Assembly (NCBI RefSeq): GCF_963576615.1
Contig: NC_088715.1
Coordinates: 24,580,499 to 24,644,498 of the forward strand
DNA from: Watersipora subatra
Lineage: Eukaryota > Bryozoa > Gymnolaemata > Cheilostomatida > Watersiporidae
Direction: 5' to 3'
Length of the DNA stretch: 64,000 nt
The position numbers were made by a program, and so were the translations under genes. How positions within the stretch are numbered: the stretch's first letter is position 1; each line of letters opens with the position of its first letter. The notes beneath the pieces are model-generated. The model ran no database searches and was not told where the DNA came from. It saw nothing but the letters and a program-made list of their open reading frames with translations. Shown in pieces: positions 1 to 10,510 of this stretch.

Positions 1-609
1 TTAGTATTTATGTATCCTGTCGTAAGAGCATTATACACCTCTTACGGAACTACTCATCCCCTTTTATTTAACCATTTTTGATATAATTAGGAAACAGCTT
101 TCTGGACTCTTGGTAGCCTGACACGCCGATTTGTTATTCCAACTTCCTAACACCTGCTATTTTATTGCTTAGCATAAATGTTATCTGCTTCTTTGTACTT
201 ACTCGCTTACTTCCTAGGAAGCTTTGCAGCGCCCAATCGTCTGTGATCTACGGATGTAATGATTGCTTGACTGATTAGGCAAACATATATAAGCCTGCGT
301 AGATCAGAAACAATTCGAATTCCATATTTTACTCACGCTCTACGTATCACTCTGCTCTTGTATCACTCTTTATATTTTTAGACTTGCGCAATTAGTATCA
401 GCCATTGACTTGATTAGCCTTCATATATTTTATGTTTTTGCAATTGAAAGTTTGAATTTTTAATAAATATCTGTTTTTAAGTTTTCAGCTAAAACAAACC
501 AGTCTAATTCTTGACCTTAAATCTACACCTGAAATACAGTCCTTTAAATTCGCAAACCATAAACCAACTACTTGAACCACCAATCTAGCACTTATAGTTA
601 ATAATCCTT
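1..609. other. A+T-rich sequence without recognised gene
   Basis: No open frame, RNA gene or transposon end could be supported here. The sequence similar to the repeated membrane-protein exon begins abruptly near 610. Confidence 0.5.
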
Positions 610-867
610 TTTAAACAGAGGGTCATTACAATATCAACTAAGGAGAGCTAAAAGAACAGAGCATCTTAATGAACAAGAAGCTGACTCTGACAGTGCAACA
701 GTTAACACTGCTGAGGGCAGCGCTGCTAGCGTCAATCCTAGCACTGACCCAGAAAGTAGATTTTTAGACATTTCAACTACCGGTACTCGTTTGGCTGTGA
801 AGAAGCCAAAATCAAATAAAAGACTTCGTGGCATTCCGTTATTCACGTCTTGTTTTGGTTTAAAATG
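610..867 (+). pseudogene. Stray 3' exon fragment of the repeated membrane-protein family
   Basis: The + strand frame from about 619 to the TAA at 865-867 encodes the C-terminal part of the family found repeatedly between 25 and 63 kb. It contains LRRAKRTEHLNEQEAD, then SAASVNPSTDPES, then the basic tail KKPKSNKRLRGIPLFTSCF. The first third of the exon, its splice acceptor and the upstream exons are absent; similarity starts abruptly, so this is a truncated dispersed copy. AATAAA-type signals follow at 893-910, as in the other copies. The frame is open but cannot make the full protein. Confidence 0.7.
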
Positions 868-1775
868 ATTTAAATGTTATTTAACTTTTTTTTAATAATA
901 AATGTTTAAAACTTATAAGAATTACTTGTTGATTCACAACTAACAGTTTCTATAGACATGTAGTTATCTCCCTTGACTTAGTCAAATGTGTAACTAGCAA
1001 AAGTTAATATCACTGCTTAGTAAAAGCATTTGCACTCTGGCAATCTAGTGTGCCACAGAGGATCATCAGGTGTAATATATATGCACACAGTTATACTTGA
1101 AACAGTTGTGTAACATAAATTCTGAATCTAATTTATATGAATTTAGCTTACTAAAAACATGTCTGAACTAAAATACAATTAACATTTACATACAATTTCC
1201 ATACACTACCATTTTAATTTTGAAACAAATTATTGTTGATATCATTTTGCGAAAAATTATTCACTCAATGGAAATACATTTCATCACTTGTTTTTGCAGT
1301 AGCGTACTGAATAGCTATTTGCTTCGTCTAAATATAAATTATATATATACATATAATACTTTGTTTACAATAACTTTATTTCAAAAATAAAAAAATTTAA
1401 AACTTTTTATTTTAAAAAAATTTTAAACAAAGGTAAAACAAAAAAATCGAATAAATAGTTTGTTTTTAAAACTAATCCAACATGCTGTCATTTCCTTGCT
1501 CCACGTTTTATGTCAAACTGTTTGCAAACTTTTAAACTAACAAGATTGTTTTAGTCTACATATATCATTCTAAATTTAAAATTACTGAAAGATAAGCATA
1601 TGTGGTGTGTTCCGTTAAACTCATTTACTCCTTTTACTATAGTAGCTTTAACTAAAACAAAAAACATCATTTCTAAATTATAAAGTAAGTAGAAGAGAGC
1701 AAAGGTAAGTAGCAGTATTTCTACAAAGTAGGTAACGTACAGCCAGATATGTGTAGCTTATTTACATCTACCAAC
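868..1775. other. Spacer resembling the unit downstream of the family exon
   Basis: The first 150 bases match the spacer after the other family copies (CATGTAGTTATCTCCCTTG, then ATGTGTAACTAGC). At 1032-1080 lies a short element also found inside the gene at about 61465-61515 (shared ATCATCAGGTGTAATA). The rest is A+T-rich with nothing recognised. Confidence 0.5.
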
Positions 1776-3006
1776 GGGTAGGCCAGTGGATCCCAACCTG
1801 GGGGGAATTCCCCCTAGGGGGGAATTTGGCATTTTAAAGGGGGGAGTTTTAGTTTTTATAATTTCACATTTTACGAACGCGCTTTTAAGCCTTAACAAAA
1901 TCCTAGATGTGTTTTCTGTTCTCATTCCTCTTCTATTACATGTATAATCTGGCTGAAGTAGTAGACCAAGTACCTTTTACTATACATTCATTGTAATACA
2001 GTCTGCATGTAGGTAGGCCTACTGTAAATGTAATCTTTGCCAACAATTTGGAAAAATTCCAATAAGCCAACTTAACCTTAATTAATGACCTTAGTAACTA
2101 AGGTAAGACTAAGGCTTAGTTTGACATTGTGCTGCTCACAGTGCACATGTATTTGACACAAGGACACACTCACTTGTCATCTACTGCATCACATGTAAAA
2201 GAAAAAAATTTGTAAGATTCTTTGTACAAGTATAATTACATCTATGCTCCCATTATTGTTTCCTATTATCACTCATGTTGTCTTACTTGCTTTTCTGCAA
2301 ATAAGTTGCATAATCATGTATCTATTATAGTAGTAGATTAAATATAAAATATTAATACAGTCCAGATGATTATTATTGTACAAACAGATACTAGATCGTT
2401 TATAATAATTTTCAGCCTCCGCTTTATTTTTACAACTACTAATTAGTGCAAGATGTCAAAGGCAAAAAAACGAACCTACACTGAGAGTTACTTAGATTAT
2501 GGGTTTTCGTATCTTCTGAAAAACGGTCATCGGCCTCCGCAATGTGTGATATGCCTGAAAACTTGCTCAAATGACTTCATGAAACCCTTCCAGTTGAAGC
2601 AAAACTCGCAAAAAATTTACCCCACACTAGCTGAGAATGACCGGAATTACTTTTAGTCCAAAAAGCGGCAAGTAAAGAGAAGTCGACTTGATGCAAGTGG
2701 AGATCTCTATGCTCATAGTAATGCACTTTTTACAACTTCACACACTGTTTCCTACCGTATTGCTCAGTGTAAAGAGGCACATACAATAGGAAAGACCTTG
2801 ATCAAGCAATGTATGTTAGACTGCACATCAATAGTACTTTGAAAACTAGCTGAGCAAAACTTTCAAGACACCCCACCATCCAACAACACTGTGAAGCGAT
2901 GCATTGATGATATTGTAGTAAGTATTGAAAAGAAATTAGTTGCTAAGATTAAAGCATCCCTATTTTCAGATATGTTTCCGCACCGGAATCGGCTTACAGA
3001 CTTTTT

Positions 3007-3400
3007 AACAGACTTTTGTATGATCTCTAGTTATATTAGTATATTTTGCTATTTTTAAATATTTAATGGTTAAATAAGTCAATTGCAAATAGCTGAGATA
3101 GGTATTTATTGAAAAATAATGAAGTTTGCTTTTCGTGAATGCTATTCGATTGGCTTAGCTCAAATGCGAAACTGCGCATCTCATTCAGAAATCATATAGC
3201 ATTCATGAAAAGGATTTCCCAGGGTTTTCCATGGCGTTACGGTGGTTTTGACTGAGTGAGATAGTGATCAGAAAACAACCAAAAACGTCATCATTTTTTA
3301 ATAAATACCTATCTCAGCTATTCACAATTGACTTATCTAACCATTAAATATTTAAAAAGAGCAAAATATACTAATATCAGAAATCATACAAAAGTCTGTT
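3007..3400. mobile_element. MITE-like element with ~100-bp inverted repeats nested in the hAT transposon
   Basis: The sequence from 3007 (AACAGACTTTTGTATGA) is repeated inverted, ending at 3400 (TCATACAAAAGTCTGTT). The arms extend roughly 100 bases with a few mismatches and include TATTTAATGGTTA on the left and TAACCATTAAATA on the right. A second inverted pair (TTCGTGAATGCTAT / ATAGCATTCATGAA) lies between the arms. It interrupts the transposase frame, so it arrived after the host transposon. The DNA-transposon family is not clear. Confidence 0.65.
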
Positions 3401-4578
3401 ACAAAGTCTGTTAGCCATATTTGGTGCGTAAAAATACCTCCTATTTTGAGCCATACAACTTGATGAGTCAACTAATGTTGCCAGTCTTTCCCAGCTATAG
3501 ACTGGTGGATGGTAGATATGTGCATGACACATCCATTGAAGAAGAGTTTCTGTTTTGTCAGCCCTTGCTTCGAACAACTTCACCAAGAGATGTGTTAAAA
3601 ATAGTTGAAAATTTTTTTGAAAAGGCCAAGTTAGGTTGGGAGAAGTTAATAAGTGTATGCACTGATGGAGCACCTGCTATGTTAGGATGTAGATCAGGCT
3701 TTGTAAAACAGATCAAGCAGAAGAACCCTGATATAGAAGGAGTGCATTGCTTCATTCACCGTGAAGCATTGGCACCAAAAACTCTTCCACAAGCGTTGAA
3801 ATCAAACTTGGACGTGAACATAACAGTTGTGAATTACATCAAAGCATCAGCACTAAATACCAGATTGTTCTCAGCACTATGTTCTGAAAGTGATGTCGTG
3901 TTTACAACTTTGCTATTTCATACTGAAGTAAGGTGGTGGTCCAAGGGAAACATGTTAGGCAGGCTCTTTTAGCTACATATGTCCGAGGTTATGAAATTTC
4001 TTGAAAGTAAAGGCCAGCATGAACTTTTAGCAGCCATGAAAGCTGATAACTATGTATTTGAGACTGCATACCTGGTTGATACATTTGCCTAGCTAAACAA
4101 GTTGAACTTGAAGTTGCAAAGGAGCAATCATAATTTCTTTGCGTTTCATGACAGCATTGATGCTTTCAAAGCAAAGCTAGTACTGTGGCATACACAAACC
4201 TGCACTGGGAACACAGTATCCTTTCCCACACTCACTGAATTATTGGAACACAAAACCTGCTCCTGGTAGTCTAGTGGCAACCATTACTGAACACCTGTTC
4301 GAACTCATAACAGAATTTGGATGCTACTTCCCTGAGCTACCTTCAGAAAAAAAGAAGATGCTCAACATCACACGAAATCCATTTCAATGCACTGTTGAAG
4401 AAATTCTAGATGAGCTACAATAGGAGTTTGTTGAGTTGGTTAACATTTCTGCACTGAAAGATGATCTCAGATCAATGTCTATTGACCATTTTTGGCTCTC
4501 AGCAAAAAAAAATTCTCTACTCATTGCTAAAAAGGCAATAATGATTCTGATGCCATTTAGCTGCAGGTAAAAATCCTT

Positions 4579-4625
4579 CAGCATTGATGAAAATCCTACG
4601 CGTAGTAGGATTTTCATCAATGCTG
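4579..4625. repeat. 47-bp near-perfect palindrome
   Basis: Two exact 21-base arms (CAGCATTGATGAAAATCCTAC and its reverse complement) flank the 5-base loop GCGTA. It interrupts the hAT transposase C-terminal coding relic and may have arisen by a local inverted duplication. Confidence 0.9.
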
Positions 4626-5021
4626 CACCTTAAAAATGAGAAAAGAAATCGACTTGACCTTAAGAGCGACTTGAGATGAGCATTATAAAAACAAAGCCTC
4701 ATTTGTGAAAACTTGCATAGAGGCATCAGCAGGAGCAGTCTCGTTAAAACTCATAATCTCACCCCACACCCGTTAAGTGTATCGGAATAACAATAATGTT
4801 GACGTGATTTATTACTATATATGCTACTCTCAGTTATTTAACAAATAAATATATGTATATATGCTGCTGACTTACATATATGCACCTGTCTAGCCCTTTC
4901 AGTGAATACATTATATAGTAGGCCTGTAGGTTCACACTTCACTTTTTTCAGGGGGGAATTTGTATTTGAAAATTTTGCAAAGGAGTAAAAGCAAAAAAGG
5001 TTGGGAACCACTGTGGTAGGT

Positions 5022-5804
5022 TATGCACAGCTACACTAGAAAACCATGACAGATTACCATGAATAAGCATGTCACTTATAACCGCAAGGTAACTTTATGT
5101 TAAAAGAAAGATACACATGAAGTTGCATTAGGCTTGGGAGCAATTTTCATAAAATCGAACTTGTTATCTTCCGATATTGGGTAGTTGAGAACTGGTATAA
5201 ACCAAGTGCTTACTTGCCTAAAGGGTGATTGTAAAGACGTGAGTTGAATCTATTAAAAACCTTGTTTATGCATAAGAGATTAGGAATTTTCAGACTCAAA
5301 ACTAGTGAAACTAATTTTCCTGTAATAAACCCTAAATAACAAATAAAAACGTATACAAAAATATTGAATTCAGTAAAATAACTGACAATGCTTCAAGTTA
5401 AAACTACTAAATTTGTCTTTCCTTATAAAAAATCAAGGATTAATTGACAGAAGATTATCCACAATCAGACAACTCTTGATAACTTTTCTCCTCATTTGAT
5501 GGAATACGGAAATCCTCATTTACAACATATTTAAAAAAGTTTACCAATTATGATTTCAGTTCATAGCTATAAATTATATATTAAATTAATCTTCTTTTTG
5601 TCTTCATTTCCAATATGTAAACGAAGCAGATGTAAAGTTATGTTTTTAACAATTATGTAAGCTAAAATCTAATAATTTCATTCTTTCAATCTTCAACATT
5701 TAAAAATATTGAAAAGGTCAGAAATTAGCCTACATAATTATTAAAAAATATAACTTTACAGCTGCTTTGTTTATATATTTGAAATAAGGAAAAAGAGAAT
5801 TAAC
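5022..5804. other. A+T-rich spacer
   Basis: Nothing recognisable beyond A+T-rich sequence. If the minus-strand exon candidate ending at 5805 is real, its 3' UTR would lie here, but no clear AATAAA was found close to it on that strand. Confidence 0.4.
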
Positions 5805-6113
5805 TTAATATACTAAATTTACAGTGAGTAGCGATGATATGAATGAGAAGTTTAGTATTCCAACAACTGGGTCCAGTTTATGTCGTTCTTGACTGTATAT
5901 GTCATAGGTTTGTAAGAATATTATTTTGCACAAATCAGTAACACTCAAATGGTCAATAACCATGTACTTTAGATACTCCCTGTACCATTGAGTCAAATGG
6001 CTCAGATGTACCTGCTGCAGAGTATAGTTGGTGCAATAAAATGAGCTCTTGTAGCGCAACTCGTTATACACCAAATAGTAAGTCAACAAACCATGGCTGC
6101 TGCTTGACATATC
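5805..6113 (-). CDS. Candidate terminal exon, unrecognised protein
   Basis: A minus-strand frame of 101 codons ends in a stop at 5805. It has varied, protein-like composition (LRYKSSFYCTNYTLQQVHLS, LKYMVIDHLSVTDLCKIIF, ERHKLDPVVGI). Directly upstream on the same strand is an acceptor-like sequence, CTACGCTTCAG followed by ATATGTC, so it may be a last exon. No domain is recognised and no partner exon was identified. The acceptor-like sequence is itself the repeated unit of the adjacent 31-bp tandem array. It could also be a chance open frame. Confidence 0.3.
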   Translation of the reverse strand, partial: DMSSSSHGLLTYYLVYNELRYKSSFYCTNYTLQQVHLSHLTQWYREYLKYMVIDHLSVTDLCKIIFLQTYDIYSQERHKLDPVVGILNFSFISSLLTVNLVY

Positions 6114-6346
6114 TGAAGCGTAGGTAATATCTAAAGGACATATCTAAAGCATAGGTAATATCTAAAGAACATATTTAAAGCGTAGGTAATATCTAAAAGA
6201 AACATCTAAAGCGTAGGTAATATTTAAAGGATATATCTAAAGCGTAGGTAATATCTAAAGGACATATTTCAAGCGTAGGTAATATTTAAAGAACATATCT
6301 AAAGCGTAGGTAATATCTAAAGGACATATGTAAAGCGTAGGTAATT
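6114..6346. repeat. 31-bp tandem repeat, about 8 copies
   Basis: Imperfect units of the form AAGCGTAGGTAATATCTAAA plus about 11 more bases (GGACATATCT). Read on the minus strand each unit contains CCTACGCTTTAG followed by ATATGTC, the same sequence that borders the exon candidate at 5805-6113. Confidence 0.85.
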
Positions 6347-6867
6347 CTCATTTACTGCTGCAAGAGACAGTCATAGTTATGCTCACTAAACTAAATTGAA
6401 CCGGCAGTGTTTTTTTTAGAGGCTGACAAATGAGTTTGTGAAAAACGCAGCAAGCCAACGCAGCAAGCCAACGCAGCAAGCGGAGCAAAATTCTTCATGT
6501 CAAATAGAGGGCTTCAAAAGGGTCTTTGTTTAGTTTTCTAACCCGTGACAATTGGTAATTAAACTTTCCTCTCATCAATTAAAACTTCCAAGAATACTAA
6601 GAAACAGTGTTTCTTTAACGAATGGTTTAACCAAATACAGTGACATATAATAAATTTATGTGAATTATAACATTGACAAAACAAATCACAAACAAAATCG
6701 TCGAATTGAATGTTAACCATACGATAAGCATAAACGATAGACTATATATTCAAATTAAATTATACATACATAGCTGTTTTTCTTTGAGTTCATCTAAAAC
6801 AATAACGACTGTAGCCGCAGCGCAATACAATAGTAAATCGCCGTTGTCTTGTTCCATCATAGCAAAA
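6347..6867. other. Spacer with a short 13-bp triplication
   Basis: At about 6446-6482 the 13-mer ACGCAGCAAGCCA is repeated three times. Otherwise A+T-rich sequence, with no coding exon recognised. Confidence 0.5.
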
Positions 6868-8337
6868 GCTTACTTATTATTACTATTATTACTATTATGG
6901 TTGTAAAAGTTTTTCTTCACAGTCGTGTGGTGGTAGGTGACTGGTTGTTGTCCATGATGAGTCCGGGTCTTAACAAAAGGCCAAAGGATCCAACATCTTC
7001 CTCAACTCCACTAAGAGAGGACCTTCCTCAAAATGTGAGCTGTTCCTAAGATGGCCGTCTTCTGTATAGTCTCAAAAGACATATTCACTCCCACCTCCGC
7101 CAAGTATGCTATATGCCTCATTGATATTGTTTCGAGTGCACCAATTACTATCGGTATCACGCCGGTCTTCACCTTCCACAGTCTGTTTATCTCGAACCCA
7201 AGCTCTTTGTATTTACCAATCTTCTCATCTTCCTTCTTTACTACCCTTGTGTCTCTAGGTATTGCTATGTCTATGACCTGACACTGTTTGGTTTCTTTAT
7301 TTATTAGTATCAGGTCTGGTCTTCTAGCTTCAATAACCTTGTCTGTCTGCACACTGAAGTCCCATAGCAGCTTCACTTTCTCGTTCTTCAATACAGGTTC
7401 TGCACGGTGGTTGTACCATTTTTCTGTGTGGGGCAACTCATGTTTCTTGCATATGCTCCAGTGCACTGCACTTGCCACTTTGTCATGCCGCCTTTTATAT
7501 TCTGTCTGTGCAATCTTACTGCATTCGCTGACTATGTGGGACACTGTTTAATCTTTCTGTTTGCACAATCTGCATTTCGGATCGTTTGTTAACTTTTCTA
7601 TTTTGACCTTCCTATAGTTGGTTCTTAATGCTTGATCCTGGGCAGCAATGATCAGGCTTTCAGTCTCTCGTTTGAGACATCCCCTCTTCATTCATTGCCA
7701 TGTCTCCTTTGTTGCTTGATCTTCTGTCTGTCTTAGATGTTGTCCGTTCATTGGCTTATCATGCCAGTTTTGCTTTCGTTCAGTTTTCTGATGGTTTCTA
7801 TACTCTTGTCGCCCATCTTCACTGTTGGTATTTATGATCTTACCGGCTGTTCTTATAAATTCGACTGGGCTGCCTTCTGTGTACTTTTTCAGACTGTGAC
7901 ATTCGTAACTCACAGTTTCCTCAACACTCATTAATCCTCTTCCTCCTTGGTCTCTTTCAACATATACTCTATCTACATCAGATCTGGGATGAAGACCTTT
8001 ATGCATTGTCATCAGTTTCCGCGTCCTTCTGTCCAGTTGCTGTAACTCAGCCTTCGTCCACTGAATAATCCCTGCTCCGTATCTGTACAAGGACACAGCC
8101 CATGTATTGATAGCGGTAATGAGATTTCCAGCAGTCAGCTTTGATTTCAGCACTTTCATAAGCCTGTGAATGTATTCCTTCTTGATCTTAGCTTTCATTT
8201 CAGATTGTTTTATATCATTTGTCTCCATAACTCCTAAATATTTGTAGCTTTCATTATCTTCTAGTTCATGGATTTCTGTTTCATTTGGTAGCATGATATT
8301 TCCTCTGCCAGTTAATTTCCCTCTTATCATCTTATCA
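6868..8337 (-). mobile_element. 5'-truncated R4/Dong-like non-LTR retrotransposon inside a TAA/TAG-type microsatellite
   Basis: Minus-strand coding relics of a restriction-like-endonuclease retrotransposon run from about 8330 down to 7011. The same TTA/CTA microsatellite motif borders it on both sides: 6868-6897 at its 3' end and 8338-8804 at its truncated 5' end. Dong elements of insects are known to insert into TAA repeats, so this arrangement fits a target-specific 5'-truncated insertion. The RT catalytic core is absent. Confidence 0.75.
7011..8330 (-). pseudogene. R4/Dong-like reverse transcriptase C-terminal part plus endonuclease domain
   Basis: The upstream part (8330 to 7692) carries the post-catalytic region: SYKYLGVMETNDIK, INTWAVSLYRYGAG, RRTRKLMTMHKGLHPRSD and GGRGLMSVEETV, all characteristic of the R2/R4 group. 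A frame break follows. The zinc knuckle CRLC...HIVSEC (about 7590-7510) contains a TAA stop between its cysteine pairs. The restriction-like endonuclease follows at 7544-7011 (RRPDLILINKE...VIDIAIP, the PD...D/E...K type core, then PIVIGALE). RT motifs with the YxDD box are missing, consistent with 5' truncation. It is dead because of stops and frame breaks. Confidence 0.8.
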
Positions 8338-8804
8338 TCACTATTATTACTATTATTACTATTATTACTATTATTACTATTATTACTATTATTATTATTA
8401 CTATTATTACTATTATTACTATTATTCTATTACTACTATTATTACTATTGTTACTATTATTACTATTATCACTATTATTACTATTATCACTATTATTATT
8501 ACTATTATTACTATTATTACTATTGTTACTAGTATTACTATTATTACTATTATTACTATTATTACTATTATTACTATTACTACTATTATTACTATTATTA
8601 CTATTATTACTATTACTACTATTATTACTATTATTACTATTATTACTATTACTATTATTACTATTATTACAATTACTACTATTATTACTATTATTACTAT
8701 TATTACTATTACTATTATTACTATTATTACTATTGTTACTGTTATTACTATTGTTACTATTATTACTATTATCACTATTATTACTATTATTACTATTATT
8801 ACTA
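8338..8804. repeat. Long (TTA/CTA)n microsatellite
   Basis: About 465 bases of interspersed TTA and CTA triplets with few substitutions (on the minus strand TAA/TAG). It gives long poly-Leu or Asn/Ser-like frames that are not genes. Confidence 0.95.
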
Positions 8805-9272
8805 ATGACCCTAAGAATCACAACAAGATTCAGTATGTATATGATATGTAGCAACAGCGTGAATTCCTTTTTTCCGTTTATGGTGATAATTGGTCAAAAT
8901 GGAACAGATATCGATGTTGTATTTCATCGATTGAAAAGGGTGGCCCATTTTGGATAATTAAAGTTTGAGTTAGTTTTGTGTAAAGTCTCTGTAAACAGAC
9001 TAGAAGCCAGTCAAACTCTGAATCCCCTAGGGTTGTAGCCACACTGATAAATCATCCTCGTGTTAACACACCTTTACCCAAATTTCAGTAGATTTTATCA
9101 GAAAACCTCTGTTCTTTTTTATTTTATAGGATTGTTTTTGAGGTTTGAGACGATCTGTTTGCCAGGGTGTTTCAATATTAAAATCAACAAAACCTCATTG
9201 CTACTAAAAGGCTAAGAAGAAAGCTTGTTCAAAATAAGCTGATTACTTTATTTGTTCAAAATAAGCTGATTA
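8805..9272. other. Spacer with half-copy of the 9.27-kb hairpin
   Basis: At 8910-8940 the sequence ATCGATGTTGTATTTCATCG, followed by ATTGAAAAGGGTG, duplicates the right part of the hairpin at 9273. AAAATAAGCTGATTAC is duplicated in tandem around 9229-9275. No gene seen. Confidence 0.5.
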
Positions 9273-9460
9273 CCCTTTTCAATCGATGTTGTATTTCATC
9301 GATTGAAAAGGGTGACTCATGATAGTATGATAGCAACATGATTGCTGATATCATTTTGCTATATCAACTATCATGATATCAGCTTCAACATGATATCTAA
9401 ATACATCTGTTGCTGATATCAACTACCGCTTGTTGCGGTAGTTGATATCAGCAATCATGT
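9273..9460. repeat. Nested hairpins
   Basis: Hairpin 1 at 9273-9312 has 16-base arms (CCCTTTTCAATCGATG) around an 8-base loop. Hairpin 2 at 9412-9452 has 18-base arms (GCTGATATCAACTACCGC) around TTGTT. An outer pair AACATGATTGCTGATATC (about 9343-9360) and GATATCAGCAATCATGTT (9443-9460) lets the region refold as a larger stem. This looks like the end structure of a palindromic DNA element, family unknown. Confidence 0.75.
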
Positions 9461-9725
9461 TGAAGTATACTTATCTGGCTAGCAATTCAAACTTTCACTT
9501 TTGCCAAGCTTTCGCTAAAATGCAAGTTTCTCGGTTGCAAATAAACTCCTTTTAGACATTCATTGTTAGCTATAGTTCTGTCTGCAGCAGTTGCAACTTT
9601 ATTCTCGCTATCACCTTTATTCAGTTTCGGTATAAAAAAGTTAATATTCTCACAATTATACCCACAAAGCCACCAAAAATAAAAAGTATGCACAGCTAAA
9701 ACTTTAGTTTAAACTGAGGCATGAA

Positions 9726-9956
9726 ATGAAAAAAAATGATTCAAAACCCAAAGTAGCTCCAAGACAATTGGTAAAAATTGCCCAGATTCATGAACTGCTA
9801 GAAAAACAGGCAGCGTTTGGCAAAGTTAGCAAAGCTGAAATCACTGAGCAGACTCAAACACGAAATGAGCAGAACAGAAGGTCCACACCAGAAACTAGGG
9901 TTGTTGAAACCCCAAGCTCATGCACGCCATTAATAAGAAAGAACTCACCATTAACG
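9726..9956 (+). CDS. Candidate first exon, unrecognised lysine-rich protein
   Basis: Begins with ATG at 9726 and encodes 77 codons (MKKNDSKPKVAPRQ...IAQIHELLEKQAAFGKV...SSCTPLIRKNSPLT). It ends in phase 0 at a possible donor ACG followed by GTAGCA. The next candidate exon at 10321 starts in phase 0, so the two can be joined without breaking the frame. The protein is charged and hydrophilic, with no recognised domain. The splice join is inferred from sequence only. Confidence 0.3.
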
Positions 9957-10320
9957 GTAGCAATATACATACCCAGTTAGCGGGCAGCGAGAGCATTCTA
10001 ACAAGACTAATAAACCACTTGTTGGACACTTTCTATTACAAGCACAAAATTTTGCTTTAAACTATGAATCAAAAGCCCAGTAAAAAATGAACTGTTGGTT
10101 TCTTATGAGAAGGATGTCTGTCAACTACCCTAAATGTACTGCACTGGAAAAATGAAACACTTGAAATTTGCTGCAAACACAGTTAAATCCATTTGCATGC
10201 TTTGACTAAAAATATTTTACCTATTTTGAAGCACATTCTTTGTAATTCAGTTTATATGTATGCAGTAATTCTGAATCCATGTTTCTTTTATGAATTGGAA
10301 AATATAACAGCTGCTTTCAG

Positions 10321-10426
10321 CTAACTTCACTTGAAGCCAAAACGGTTGATAAGTTTGGGTTAAGACCAACATTTAAGAATAAAGGTCAAGGAGAACATTT
10401 AATTGGCTCTTTACTTTCATTACCAG
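10321..10426 (+). CDS. Candidate internal exon
   Basis: Preceded by a good acceptor (GCTGCTTTCAG) and followed by CCAG/GTAATC. The open frame reads LTSLEAKTVDKFGLRP, then KNKGQGEHLIGSLLSLPG, from phase 0 to phase 1. It follows the candidate exon at 9726-9956 in a compatible phase. I could not find a phase-matched third exon; the heptapeptide-repeat frame beginning near 10508 does not fit phase 1. Confidence 0.3.
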
Positions 10427-10510
10427 GTAATCTACCACATTTTCTTCAAATTATTTTATGGGTTATCAACAAGAGCAAGCAAAGCAAAAGTAAACCATTG
10501 TTAAAAGAGT

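Larger units (their letters stand above)
2453..4765 (+). pseudogene. hAT transposase, ZBED5/GTF2IRD2-like, broken
   Basis: The coding relic begins with a BED-type finger region (YGFSYLL...PQCVICLKTCSN, stop at 2654-2656). It continues with SYRIAQCKEAHTIGKTLIK and DTPPSNNTVKRCIDDI, both typical of ZBED5-like transposase relatives. After the nested element the catalytic region resumes at about 3440-3972 (RDVLKIVENFF, CTDGAPAMLG, HCFIHREALA, VRWWSKGN). The C-terminal dimerisation region with its FW motif (HFWLSAKKNS) lies near 4485-4520. Stops occur at 2654, 3970, 4090 and elsewhere, and the palindrome at 4579 interrupts the C-terminal end. Family assignment rests on these motifs; no function remains. 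Confidence 0.8.
1784..5013 (+). mobile_element. hAT-superfamily DNA transposon (decayed, BED-finger type)
   Basis: The left end reads CAGTGGATCCCAACCTGGGG and the right end, read inward on the other strand, CAGTGGTTCCCAACCTTTT, a typical hAT (Charlie-like) inverted terminal repeat. Flanking octamers GGGTAGGC (1776-1783) and TGGTAGGT (5014-5021) agree at 6 of 8 bases, as expected for an old 8-bp target duplication. The interior holds a broken transposase, a nested inverted-repeat element at 3007-3400 and a 47-bp palindrome. Many in-frame stops show that it is dead. Confidence 0.85.

Noticed and set aside
7051-7592. Plus-strand open frames opposite the R4-like endonuclease
   Set aside because: The minus strand carries clear endonuclease and zinc-knuckle motifs; the plus frames are complements of them.
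8327-8957. Long poly-Leu, Asn/Ser and Ile/Val open frames
   Set aside because: Products of the TTA/CTA microsatellite in all frames.
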